A stretch of 64,000 nucleotides of DNA, taken from assembly GCF_014633365.1 (NCBI RefSeq), contig NC_068339.1:31381316-31445315 (forward strand), in the 5' to 3' direction. Below are positions 11,557-22,127 of the stretch, piece by piece; the first letter of the stretch is position 1, and every line of letters starts with the position of its first letter. The position numbers and the translations under genes are program-made. The notes below the pieces were generated by a model. That model saw only the letters and a list, made by a program, of their open reading frames with translations. It was not told the origin of the DNA and made no database searches. The DNA comes from Diospyros lotus. Its lineage: Eukaryota; Streptophyta; Magnoliopsida; Ericales; Ebenaceae.

Positions 11557-12678
11557 TATAATACCCAGGAAATTATTAAAGGTATAAATGGTATTTGATG
11601 AAGGGTATAATAGGAATTATCGAAAGAAAGAGGCTGTAGGGTACACTAAGGCAGCTTTAGATGACCGAATCAATTGGAGGGAGTACCCCAAACCTTAGAT
11701 AGCCAAGAAAAATGGTATAGTATCGACAAGTGATTTGAATTATGATTTTTAGTGATGAAAGAAGTGAGATCGGGAACAGTTTTCGATACAACTATCGACC
11801 GAGCTGAGAAAACCGAATCGACGTAGGAGACATTCAGAAAGTCAACGGAGCTTGTCAAGGACCTATATTTTATGTATAGAACAACCCTTAAGTGATTTCG
11901 GGTTAAAACGAATGGATTTAAGGTCAAATTGACCAGCTGGGCCTAAGTGTAATTTTTTAAATTTGCCTAAGGGTGGTCAAATGGATAATTTTTTGGAAGT
12001 TTCGAGAGGGAAATGAGAAGTATTAAACTTATGGATCTTTTTGGTATTGTTAGAAATATCATGGGGTAAGGAGAAAGGGCAGAAATGCCATTTGAAGAAA
12101 GCTGGGGGCCAAAGTGTAAAAAAAAGAAATCTGGCAGTGTGAACGCACAAGGCAAAAATCGGCCGCCGCAATCCACCACACGTTGAGGCTGTTTCAGGCA
12201 ATGGGATGGTTGAGGCCGGCTTGGGGAAGGTCGTATACGGCCGAGGGAATGCTTGGGGACCAAGCTTAGCCGGTGATTGGCCGAGATCCGGCCGGATTTT
12301 GGGTATAAAAGGAGCTGAGGGTTTTGATGTTTTTGGCAACAAATCGGGTGTGATTTTGAATGTTTTGGGGGGAGTGATTAAGGGGCTTTGAATCCTTGTG
12401 TCAATGAGAAGAGATAGGGATCATTTGGGAGCATTTTGGTGAGTTTAATGGCCGATTTAAACTCGGCCGAAAGAGGGTGGCGGACTTCCACTGGCCGCCT
12501 GCAACTGCCCGTTAAGGGGCTTTTCCGACGTCCTTTTGGCCAAAAAATGGCACCACTTGGATCGACTAAGCAAGGGTCACAAGGGGGTACCATCGAATTT
12601 GGAATCGGAGCCATCGCCGCCGGTTGGAAAATCAGAGAAAAAGGTGGCGCGTGAGCTACATGGGCCATACTTCATGCG
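11557..12678 (+). mobile_element. Tekay-like LTR 'O', left part
   Basis: It starts TATAATACCC (TG mutated to TA), preceded by GGCAC at 11552-11556. The LTR resumes after an internal insertion at 16743 and ends TTACA at 18035, followed by GGCAC at 18036-18040: a perfect 5-bp TSD. The break falls in the GC-rich GCGCGTGAG block, which continues on the far side of the insertion. There is no coding sequence, so it is a solo LTR. Confidence 0.75.
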
Positions 12679-15600
12679 TGTAATACCCCATATTTTCGTA
12701 AGGTTGCCACATATTTTAAGTGAGTTTAAAATATCGAAAAATATGCTTGAAATGACAACAAGTGACCGAATCGGTCACAGGGAGTGCCCTGAAGCTTAGA
12801 TACCTAAGGACAAAGGTATATTTTTGACGAGTGGCTGCACTCTCACCCTGCAATCAAAACACAAAACAAAACGCAATAAAAATTATATATATATTTTTTT
12901 ATTTAGGCGAGAGGTTTATACTCGTCAGTGTACGAGTGCAGTTGTAGTCCAAATTTAAATTTATATTTTATGGATGAGTTCAGATCGTCCACTGAGAGAT
13001 TTATTTATGGCAAAAAAAAAAAAGAATGTCACACACACACACACGCATTTAGATGGATTGATAACAAGATTTTTTTATGGTTTTTTGGATAACAAATACT
13101 AGAAAATAAAGTAAGGCAGAAGTTGAAATAAATACTGAACATGAGAAAATGAAATTGGATAGTACTTGAGTTAAGACAATTTCAGTGCCAACCCGTTGAT
13201 TCCCAAATTTTAGCATAAAAGATTAGCAACTGTAATTTAATTTCAGTTATGAGGGTTTGTTATTAAATGCAATTAGAGATAATGATAGTTCTAGTTTAAG
13301 CAATCCCCATACATGATATGCAAGATTCTAATTTAAGCAACTACCATAAATTCAATTGCAATTAATACACAAAACAACTAAATTAATCATCCGGGTTTGG
13401 GTATGATAGCGTTTCCAGTTCTAGTAACTCTCATGCGTGACTTGAAAGCTCTAAGTTAGGCTTACGCTTCAATCCAAATCTAGTGATTTCTCAATAATCA
13501 AAACACACTCATACTGAAGTTTAAATTAATGTTACTCATTTAAAGCGTAGCTTTCTTTGGGAATCATTGGCGTTGGACATTGTCCTTGCCTTAACCCAAG
13601 ATTAGATTTAGCCACTCATCTCCATTTGAAAATTAATTGACAAGAATTTAAATGACATAATTTAAATAACAGAATTTAAATGACAGGAATTAAAATAGTA
13701 GAAACTAACCGACCATTTAGGCAGTGAACAATTAAATGACAAGAATTAAAATTACAGAAATTTAAAGATATAAATTAACCGACCATTTAGGCGGTGAATA
13801 ATAAAGTAACAATAAATGACATAAGAATTTAAAAGAACAAAAAAAGGAAGTAAGATCACAAGAGAAAACAATAAAGAAAATGAGAGAGAACAAAAGCAAT
13901 TCTCAAATAGAGAATTCTAAGAAAACAACTAAACTTTGATTCAAGAATAATAATCACACTTACAAATGCAATTAAGTGAGCTATTTATAGGCCACAAGAT
14001 GCAATACAAACCACACAATTTTAATTATTCAACTAGACATAATTATATCTAATGGGCACTCACACACTTAAAGTTAAATGAATTTTAGCTATAATACACA
14101 CCTAATATTAAATAAATTTTAGCTAAAATACATGCCTAATAAAGCACTCGTAAAGTTAAATAGATTTTAGTTATAATACACACCTAATAGTTAAATGGAT
14201 TTTAGCTAAAAAAACACACCTAATAAAGCACTCATATTAAAAAAATAAAAATAGATTTCTATAATTGGGTTTTTAATCTTCATTATGATTAAAAATAATG
14301 CTTGGGCCTTCTCCAAATCCTATCTTCCATGGGTTGCTCAAATTGGACCTTAATTCTTCATGGGCTTGAATTCTTCATGTCTAAAAAGAAAAAAATAATT
14401 TAATGTTATTAATAAATTATATATTATATATATGTATTACACATGGCACATATATATATATATATTAGATTAGATTATATATATATATATTACAAGCACG
14501 CATATAATGATGTATATGTATTATATATAATTTTATATATTATTATTATTATTTTTAAATTTTACTTTAGAACTCCATTTCATTCATTTTTCAATTTAAA
14601 CTTGCATATAACCATAAAATATATATTAATATCTAATTTAAGCCATTTTTAAGATCAAAAGAAATGTGTAATTATAACATAATTTTTACAAAATTAACCA
14701 CTAATCAACGAGCGTCTCAAGACAATATTTATGGCACTGAAAGAAATAAAATAAGAGATGATTTTTGGTTAAGCTAAGTTATAGCCTGAAAAGACCGAAT
14801 GATGGTAAGGGCTTCCCGAAAATCGTACATATCAAGTAATCTTGAGTTACTAATTTTGAGATTTTAAGTATCTCTATAAATTTGATGTTTGAGGGTGTAA
14901 TTGTAATTAGAGAATTATCCAAATAAAATAAGGATAAAATTTGGAGCTTATATGGTAAAATATTAAAGTTTGAGAACTTGAAATAAGGGCCAAAATGTCA
15001 TTTGCAAGAAGTTGGGGAATTAGCTTGGATCTCAAAATTTCAATCCATTATAGTTTTGGATTTGAAAAGCCATTCAAATATATCTTTGAGTCTTTGGAGT
15101 ACATGGCTAAGATTGTGACAAGTGGCATAATATGATTAGTTCAAGTAATCTATAAATAGCCACCATGGGTTGTTCTCAAACCATTCAAGAGAGCTTTGAG
15201 GAGTGAAGCACTCTAAGTGGAGAAGGTTTCTCTAGAGAGAGAAAAGGAAGTTCGGTAAGAAGGCGGGAAGAAAGCGGTGGAGAAGCGGTGGAGAACGACC
15301 CTCGTCGGAGTTGCGGGTCTTCACTGGAATTCGTCGAAATCAATCAGAAAAAAAAGCAAGGTAAGTCCTTTTTTTGATAATCCTGTAGAGGGGGAAGAGA
15401 GGGTCGCGTAGGTTCAAACAGGGGTTGAATCGAAGTTAAAATGAGGAAGTTATGGCCGAAATACGAAAACGAGGCGTTGCTGTCCGAAATCTGGTGCCCG
15501 CGCGTGAGTTACACGCGCTAGAAAATGGCTGCGCGTGAAGGAGCATGTCCCACCTTTCCAGGGTGCGTGAGGGCGCATGAGAGGCCTATTTTCCTTCAAA

Positions 15601-16742
15601 TTTTCCAGTTATACCCCTAATTTAATATCCTTCAACTCTATGTAAAAATATTTAAGGTTAAATTTACCAAAATGCATATTTTCTGCAGAAACCTAGGCCG
15701 TTTGCTGTGAAATTATACCGTCCAAGAGATAAACCAATAAGGTGAGACTCTTATACTCCAAATCTTATTTTTTATTCTCTTATGAGAGATTTTTATTGCA
15801 TGAGACGTGTTTTGTGAAGTTCTTGTACGTAGACTCTTGTTATTCTCTTACGTGAAATCATGTTGCATATACGAAACGTATTTTTTTCTGGAAAATACAT
15901 GCTGTTGGATTTTTAACTGTTGCATTTATAAAATTCGTGTGGCCATACTGTTGTACCTATTTGTTGTTAGTCGATAGCAAAAGTCGGATATCCTCCGAGA
16001 GGCGCTATGGGTGCGCCATCGAGAAAGCTCTCGTGGGAAGACCGTGAGTCTAAGGAACAATGGATGTGGTGCTTGCATGAGTTCTATGAGGTCGGGCCGA
16101 AGTGACATTGTTAGAGACCTCTCGAGAGGCGCTATGCGTGCGCCATTAAGAAATCTCTCGTTGGAAAAGGCTGACATATTCACGAGGCACTTCGGAGTAG
16201 TTCTCGTTGTCTTCTCATACATTTTATACCTGATCATGCATCGATATAAACTATTTTTTGGAGTTTCTCACTAGAAGATTCATCTTCTAATTGGACTATG
16301 TCCCTAGAATATTCAAGCATTCTAGGTTCGACGAGTGGCTTTAAGGGAAATGAGGTAGCTGAAGAATTAACTTAAATTACTGCCTGTAGCATGATTAGCA
16401 TATTTTTGTGCGAACCTATGTAATTTTGGATATGTTTAAGATGTTCAGTTATCACTTGCTAGAGATGATGTCCATGTAATATATTTTGTAGACGTCTTGA
16501 ATGATTTTATGTATGATAAATAAAGCGTTATGGTTGTGAACCATATCAGGTTCGATCTAGCTTCCGCATTTGAAATTTTAACACCTGTCTTAGCTATTTA
16601 ATATTGGGTTTGTTAAGCTGAGAAGGTGAAAATTAGGGTTTTTGGGAATTTGTGTGATGTATGGAAGCGATTGTGGTATGAAAAATTTTTATATTCCTGA
16701 AATCCTAAGTTATAACACGCCTGGAAAATTTGGGATGTTACA
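12679..16742 (+). mobile_element. Nested Tekay-like LTR 'I' inside LTR 'O'
   Basis: It starts TGTAATACCC at 12679 and ends TGTTACA at 16742. The flanks are ATGCG (12674-12678) and ACGCG (16743-16747), a 5-bp TSD with one C-to-T change. The downstream part has TATAAATAG at about 15154, a donor AAG|GTAAGT at 15361 and a GC-rich GCGCGTGAG block at about 15500-15590. It is homologous in inverted orientation to 62432-64000. The left 170 bp and the part from about 14700 overlap in homology to the start of other LTRs, so the copy may be a fusion of two LTRs around an insert at about 12850-14690. Confidence 0.6.
12850..14690 (-). mobile_element. AT-rich insert with minus-strand LTR-like promoter
   Basis: This segment separates the LTR-like start at 12679 from the LTR body beginning near 14700. 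On the minus strand it has TATAAATAG (13982-13990) followed by a pyrimidine-rich leader, which looks like an LTR promoter. It contains a duplicated block around AACCGACCATTTAGGC (about 13707 and 13778), a CA microsatellite at 13030-13045 and an AT-rich stretch at 14400-14540. No coding frame, terminal repeats or TSD were resolved, so the class is uncertain. Confidence 0.35.
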
Positions 16743-18035
16743 ACGCGCACTCACGCGCTGGGTGCGTGAGGGCGCGTGAGAAGGGTTATTTTGGTAATTA
16801 TTTTCCCAGTATTTCTATTTAATTATTTTAGGATTTATTGTGTTGAAATATTTGGAAAAATGGTTGAAGAGATAATTGAATTATTGAGAAGAAAAATGGG
16901 AGAAAAATAGAGAAAATTATGAAAAAATTGAGGAAAATGGATTTTAATGCTTCCTTAATTAAATATGGTGTTTAGGAAGTGTTGTGGCTCGAGGTTGAGT
17001 GTAAGTTCAAGAGATTGCAATTTGGCACGCAAATTGAGGCGTTGCATGAGGATCGAGGCATTCCAAATGCATTCAAGGTGAGTGGTCTGACTCTAGTTTT
17101 ACCCTTGTTTTAGAAATGTCTTGGTGTGAGTGTAATGAGTTCAGGTGAGCGGTCTTACCGGAACTCGGGATGCTATGCTTATGCGTTTTATTTATGTATA
17201 TATGGCATCATTTACATATTGATCATGTGGTTTATTGCATCAATTGTTTTTACTTACAAAAGAGTCGGTGCATAGCGTGTGATTTTCATATCATTGGGGT
17301 ATTGGTTTTCGTGTCGTTGTTGGGTCCGTATGGGACGAGATGGGGTCTACTTGAGAATGGGACAAGGTTAATCCAAGTGAACAAGTGACACAGTAGGGCA
17401 CTCGAAAGATTAAGTATGTCGCAGCAAGGTCAACCCCAACGGTGTGTGGAATGGATTTTCCATGGGAGGTTGAGTATGTCAAGGAGATTTCTCAAATTAG
17501 ACGTGTTGCATGTTCTCGTTTTGTCTGTATAAGCCATGCTCGTATGTCTTCATGCATTATTGTAAATTGTTCATGCCATCACTTAGATGTTTTATCATCT
17601 AATCTGGGTTATGCCCCTGGAACATTCAAACGTTCCAGCTAGGGACTGCTGCGAGGGTGAGGATGTGGCCAATTGAGAGCAACAGTGTTTAGCTTGCTAG
17701 TTATTATATCATTTGGATGTGTATGAACGGTAGTATGATAATGTTGTTATCATTTGATAGTTTTGTAATAAGTGTTTCGGTGTTGGAACACCCTGTATGG
17801 ACTCGTGGTAGGCCACGGTATTAATGTTATTGTTTCGGCTACATTATGATATGTCTCGTTTAGTTGTTAAGATTATTGATCATGTTAGTTAAACGGGCAA
17901 GGCTGGGGTTTTCGGGATCCGTTATCTACATGTGAAGATTGTTCTTGAAATCATCGAGCGTGATGAACTTAAAAAAAAAAAAAGATTCCCGAAAATACCC
18001 TTATAGTGACACGCCTGGCGAGGCGGGGTGTTACA
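16743..18035 (+). mobile_element. Tekay-like LTR 'O', right part
   Basis: It continues the GC-rich block interrupted at 12678 and ends in GGGGTGTTACA at 18035, next to the right TSD GGCAC. It contains GTTTTATCATCTAATCTGGG followed by CCCCTGGAACATTC, a block also found in the solo LTR at 33867-36510 and, inverted, at 61760-61810. There is no coding frame. Confidence 0.7.
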
Positions 18036-18790
18036 GGCACAACTCCTTCATTGCTCTAGGTGCCTTGAGCCCGCCTCGGCTATCGAGCCACGCCTTGTAT
18101 TAGACAGGCGCACAGGACCTTGAACTAGACTCAGTCCTTCTTTAAGCCATGCTCGAGATCAAAACCGACATGGCCAGTCCACCCTAAGCGGACCTCGAGC
18201 ACAACCCCGTCATTACTCTAGGCGCCTTGAGCCCCCCTCGACCCTATCGAGCCACACCTTGTATCAGATAGGCGCACAGGACCTCAAGCTAGACTCGGTC
18301 CTCTTTTAAGCAGTACTCGGGATCCAAATCGACATGGTCAATCAGCCCTGAGCGGACCTCGGGCACAACCCCGTCATTGCACTAGGCGTCTCTAGCCTGC
18401 CTCAGCCCTATCGAGCCACGCCTTGTATTAGGCAAGTGCACAAGACCTCGAGCCAGACTCGATCCTCCTTTAAGCCGTACTCGGGATCCAGATCGACATG
18501 GCCAGTCCGCCCTGAGCGGACCTCGAGCACAGCCCCGTCATTGCTCTCGGTGCCTTGAGCCTGCCTTGGTTCTATTGAGCCATGCCTAGTATCAGACAGG
18601 CGCACAAGACCTCGAGACAGACTCGGTTCTCCTTTAAGCTATGCTCGGGGATCCAGATCAACATGGCCAGTCTGCCCCAAACGGACCTTGGGTACAGTCC
18701 CATCATTGCTCTAGGCCCCTCGAGCCCGTCTAGACCCCATCGAGCCACACTTTGTATCAGACAAGTGCACATGCCCCCCACGGACCTTGG
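18036..18790 (+). repeat. 164-bp tandem array of Tat1, right portion
   Basis: The block CGCCTTGTAT recurs at 18091, 18255, 18419, 18583 and 18748, spacing 164-165 bp, giving about 4.5 units. With the left portion the undisturbed array would have been about 1 kb. Hypervariable tandem repeats between the coding region and the 3' LTR are known for Tat-lineage elements. Confidence 0.9.
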
Positions 18791-19421
18791 GACTCGGACA
18801 GGCAGAAATGTTGGATCTTGAATTCGATCCCAAGAAACCTTACATCAGGACACAACATAAAACAAGGTACCCAGAAAAACTTAAATTTTCATTATGAACA
18901 ATTTACATCTAATTGCAAGCCTCACGCCTATAACAATTCTATGTTACACTCGCCTACCACACTACAATTGTTGCACGATACAAATGCTTGGAAATCTAAC
19001 GAAGGATAAACAAATTACTAAAGCATGGTCAAGCAGCGGTCGCACTCTTCTAGATTATCTGCAATCACCTTACTTTTGAATCGCCTAAAAAAGGCTGGAC
19101 CCCCCTTTTGTACTTCCTGACATCCTGCCCTCCAAAGGGTCGGATTCTACCAGTATGACCACTGCTCCTAATGAAAATCTAGAGCAACCCACCGCCTAGG
19201 CAGTCTCGACATTTCCAAGTTTCGACCTTGGAACAGGCAGACGATCCCCAATCCCTCGGATAACAACACATAGCATTTCAGCCAGAAGTAAATTCTGAAA
19301 AATCCATATCACCCATTTTAGACATGCCATGTCTCACCTGTCCTAGTACTGCCCTCGTCTTAACACAATCAACCACAGACCTCTCTGCCTCGGCCATACC
19401 ACTTAGAAAACTACCTTCCCC
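18791..19421 (+). other. Tat1 internal non-coding region left of the LARD-like insertion
   Basis: Sequence between the 164-bp array and the insertion at 19427. It continues, after the insertion, at 30714. No domain is seen in any frame. Confidence 0.45.
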
Positions 19422-19426
19422 AAGGT

Positions 19427-22112
19427 TGTAACACCCGGTGTAACCGGTGTTAAGAGATTAGGAAAGGAAGTAAGTAAACTTTCAAAAATGCCCTTGAGAA
19501 GGTGATGGATCCTTGAGATTGAGAATGCCCATGAGAAGGGTATTTTGGTAATTTGGATAGAGAAATCCAATAAAAGGGTATTTTGATAAATTAAAAATAA
19601 TTCCTATGTGGAATTAGGTGTGTAAGTGAATAAAAATCCCAATTTGGTATTTATGTGGAGATATATGGGATTAATAAATTCACAAAGAGTATTTGGGAAT
19701 TTTGGAATTTAATTCCATAAAGGAAATTTAATTTTGGAAATAGGGAAAATGGTGGATATTAAATTATTTGAGAAGAATAATTATATTTTTCCTAAGTTGG
19801 TGAATTAATGTGGTAATGCCACATGGAGAGATGAGATTAAACTTGGAAGCCAAGGTTAGTGTCTTGTTGTGACACTTGGCATTTTGTGGTTCAAGTATAA
19901 TTGGGTGAATTAATTAAATGCAAAAGAAAAGTTAATTGGTATTGTAAGCATTTAATGAGAGGCATGATTTTATAGATTAATGAAAATCCAAAAGAAAATG
20001 GTAAATGGTCACCATTAATGCCTTGAAAAATATGAGAGTTAAATAAATCTAAAGGAAAATGGGAAAATGGTCTCCCATTAATGCTTTGGAAAATATGAGA
20101 TTTATTTAAAGGAGAAATAAATGATTTATGTCATTCATTCTTGATGTGTGAAAATTGTCTCCATTTAGTAAATGTTGAGAAATTAATAAATCCAATGGTT
20201 GGGATTAATCTTTTAATGGGATTGTGATCCAATGGTGGTGGATGAAAGCTTATGGTTGGCATGGATTGCCAACTCCTTAAAAGTGTGCTTTCTTTAAATG
20301 GTGGAGATTAAGTCTTGAAAAGGCCAAATGAACCAATGGATGAGATTAATCAAGAAAGGAACACATGGATTGTGCTTTCTTGTGTTTCTTCCAAGAGAGA
20401 TATATTTAATCCAAAGAGATGGATGGTTGGGATTTTCTCTCAAGAAAGCATTTGGAAATCAAAGGCTAAGATGAAGTCTTGAAATGGAGATTTCAAGACA
20501 AGAGTAGTATTTAAAAGGGAAAGTAAGCCCTTGTCTCAAGTTTTGCCATTTCAAAGAGAGAAAGAAAGTGAGAGGAAGGAAAGAGAAGTCTTCCATGGAG
20601 GGAAAAGTGAGGAAGAAGAAGAAGAAATCAAGGTAAGTTCCTTATTTCTTCTCTTTATTTTAGTATGCTTGAGTGTAAAATAAGTGGCTTGTTGAAATGC
20701 CATTTTAGGTGGGAGAAAAGGATGTTGGAAGCTTTCTTGAAATAAAGATTTAAAGGTTCAAGAATGAGGTAAGGGATGGCCCCATGTGGAGGAGGCCTTG
20801 CATTGCATTGTAAGTAGATTGCATAAATTTTTATGTATCTCTTTGTATGCTTTAAATTGTACATGAGACCTATGGCCATGGGGGTGGGAAAGAAGTGGTA
20901 GGTTGATGCCTCAAACCATGTTGGGTTGTGAGGATGGAATAACCTAACCATGCTTGCATGCATTTGTCATTACATAGAATTGTTATGCATGTATTTACTT
21001 TGCATATGCACCCTTACTGAGCTTTGTGGCTCATGAGGTTTTATCCTCCCCTTGTAGGTTGTTCTTATGTTAAAGAAGAAAAGGGAAAGTGGCAAGCTTG
21101 TGGTTGAAGCTCATGGTGTATTATACTTGTTGTTGTAAATTTAAGGCTTATGGAAGCCTAGGTTGTGGTGTTGATTTAAGAAATGTAAACTTATTTGATT
21201 GATAATGGCTTTGTAGAGCCAAATTTATGAGTGTATTTTTATTGTAAAGGTTTGATTTTATTTTGAAATGAGGCATTGGTTTAAGGCATGTTGAAGCCTA
21301 GGTTGGGTAAAGCCTCATTGTTGGGTGTGTTTTGGGAAGCAACCAAGAGGTAAAATAAAATAATTTTTTGTTGGAAAATAGAGACAAAAATTGGATGAAA
21401 GTGAAGTTTTTTATTTAATTTATTTTTCTGGAAAATATGGGTTCAAAAGCCCAAAGAAAAAAAAAAAAAAAAAAAAAAAAGAAGTGAAGAAGCAACAGCA
21501 AGGGGTTAGCCAGCAGCAGCAGGGCCGCAGGGGGCGGCCGCGCGCGGCAGGCGGCCACGCGCGCAGGAAGGCATGCGGCATGCACGACCAGCGCCCAGCG
21601 GGGCCTCGAGCGCACCAGCGGGCCCCGCCGGCCAATTTTTTTTTAAAATTTGGAATTTTTGGGTGAAATTGGGGCATTTCTTAATTGATTTTGGGCCCCG
21701 GAGGAATTTTTAAAATAAAGGGATTTTCAGGCATTTTTAGGGAAAATGCCAAAATTTTGGAAAATTGAAAATTTGAGTTTTTCCTCCAAATTTGGTAATC
21801 AATCAGTGGATTGACTTAAATGGTGATTTTATGGAGCCCGGTGAAAATTCTTGAATGGGAAAAGAATTAAAATATAATTGAGAAAATGGCGATTGGGCGT
21901 CTGAATGAGATTTTCTTTATAGCCAATGCGGTGTGGCTAAAGCCCAATTCTGCTAGTGAATCCTGGGATTCAGGGAAGGGAAGGACGAGCCTAGTTCCCA
22001 CCTAGGGCGTTTCGTCTTGAAACATGGTCCACCCTTCGCCAAAGGCCAGGCAAGTGGACAATTCAGGTGATTGTTCACAAGTAACACCCGTAAGTGGGAG
22101 CGAGGCGTTATA
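19427..22112 (+). repeat. 5' LTR of the LARD-like element
   Basis: Begins TGTAACACCCGG and ends GCGAGGCGTTATA (TA for the expected CA). A TATTTAAAAG promoter-like box at about 20507 is followed by a strong donor, AAG|GTAAGT (20633), and a second at about 20774. A poly-A run of about 26 lies at 21454-21480. A GC-rich block at 21534-21634 differs sharply from its partner in the 3' LTR. The 60-100 codon frames here are not genes. Confidence 0.9.
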
Positions 22113-22115
22113 GTT

Positions 22116-22127
22116 TGGTATCAGAGC
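22116..22127 (+). promoter_or_regulatory. Primer-binding site (initiator Met-tRNA)
   Basis: TGGTATCAGAGC three bases after the LTR end is the standard plant PBS complementary to the 3' end of initiator methionine tRNA. Confidence 0.9.

Noticed and set aside
20655..20963. 102-codon minus-strand frame, repeated almost identically at 29241-29549
   Set aside because: Its conservation is explained by the two copies being twin LTRs of one recent insertion, not by selection on a protein.
22116..22127. tRNA gene fragment
   Set aside because: TGGTATCAGAGC is the complement of the initiator tRNA 3' end in the right place for a retrotransposon PBS; no tRNA gene surrounds it.
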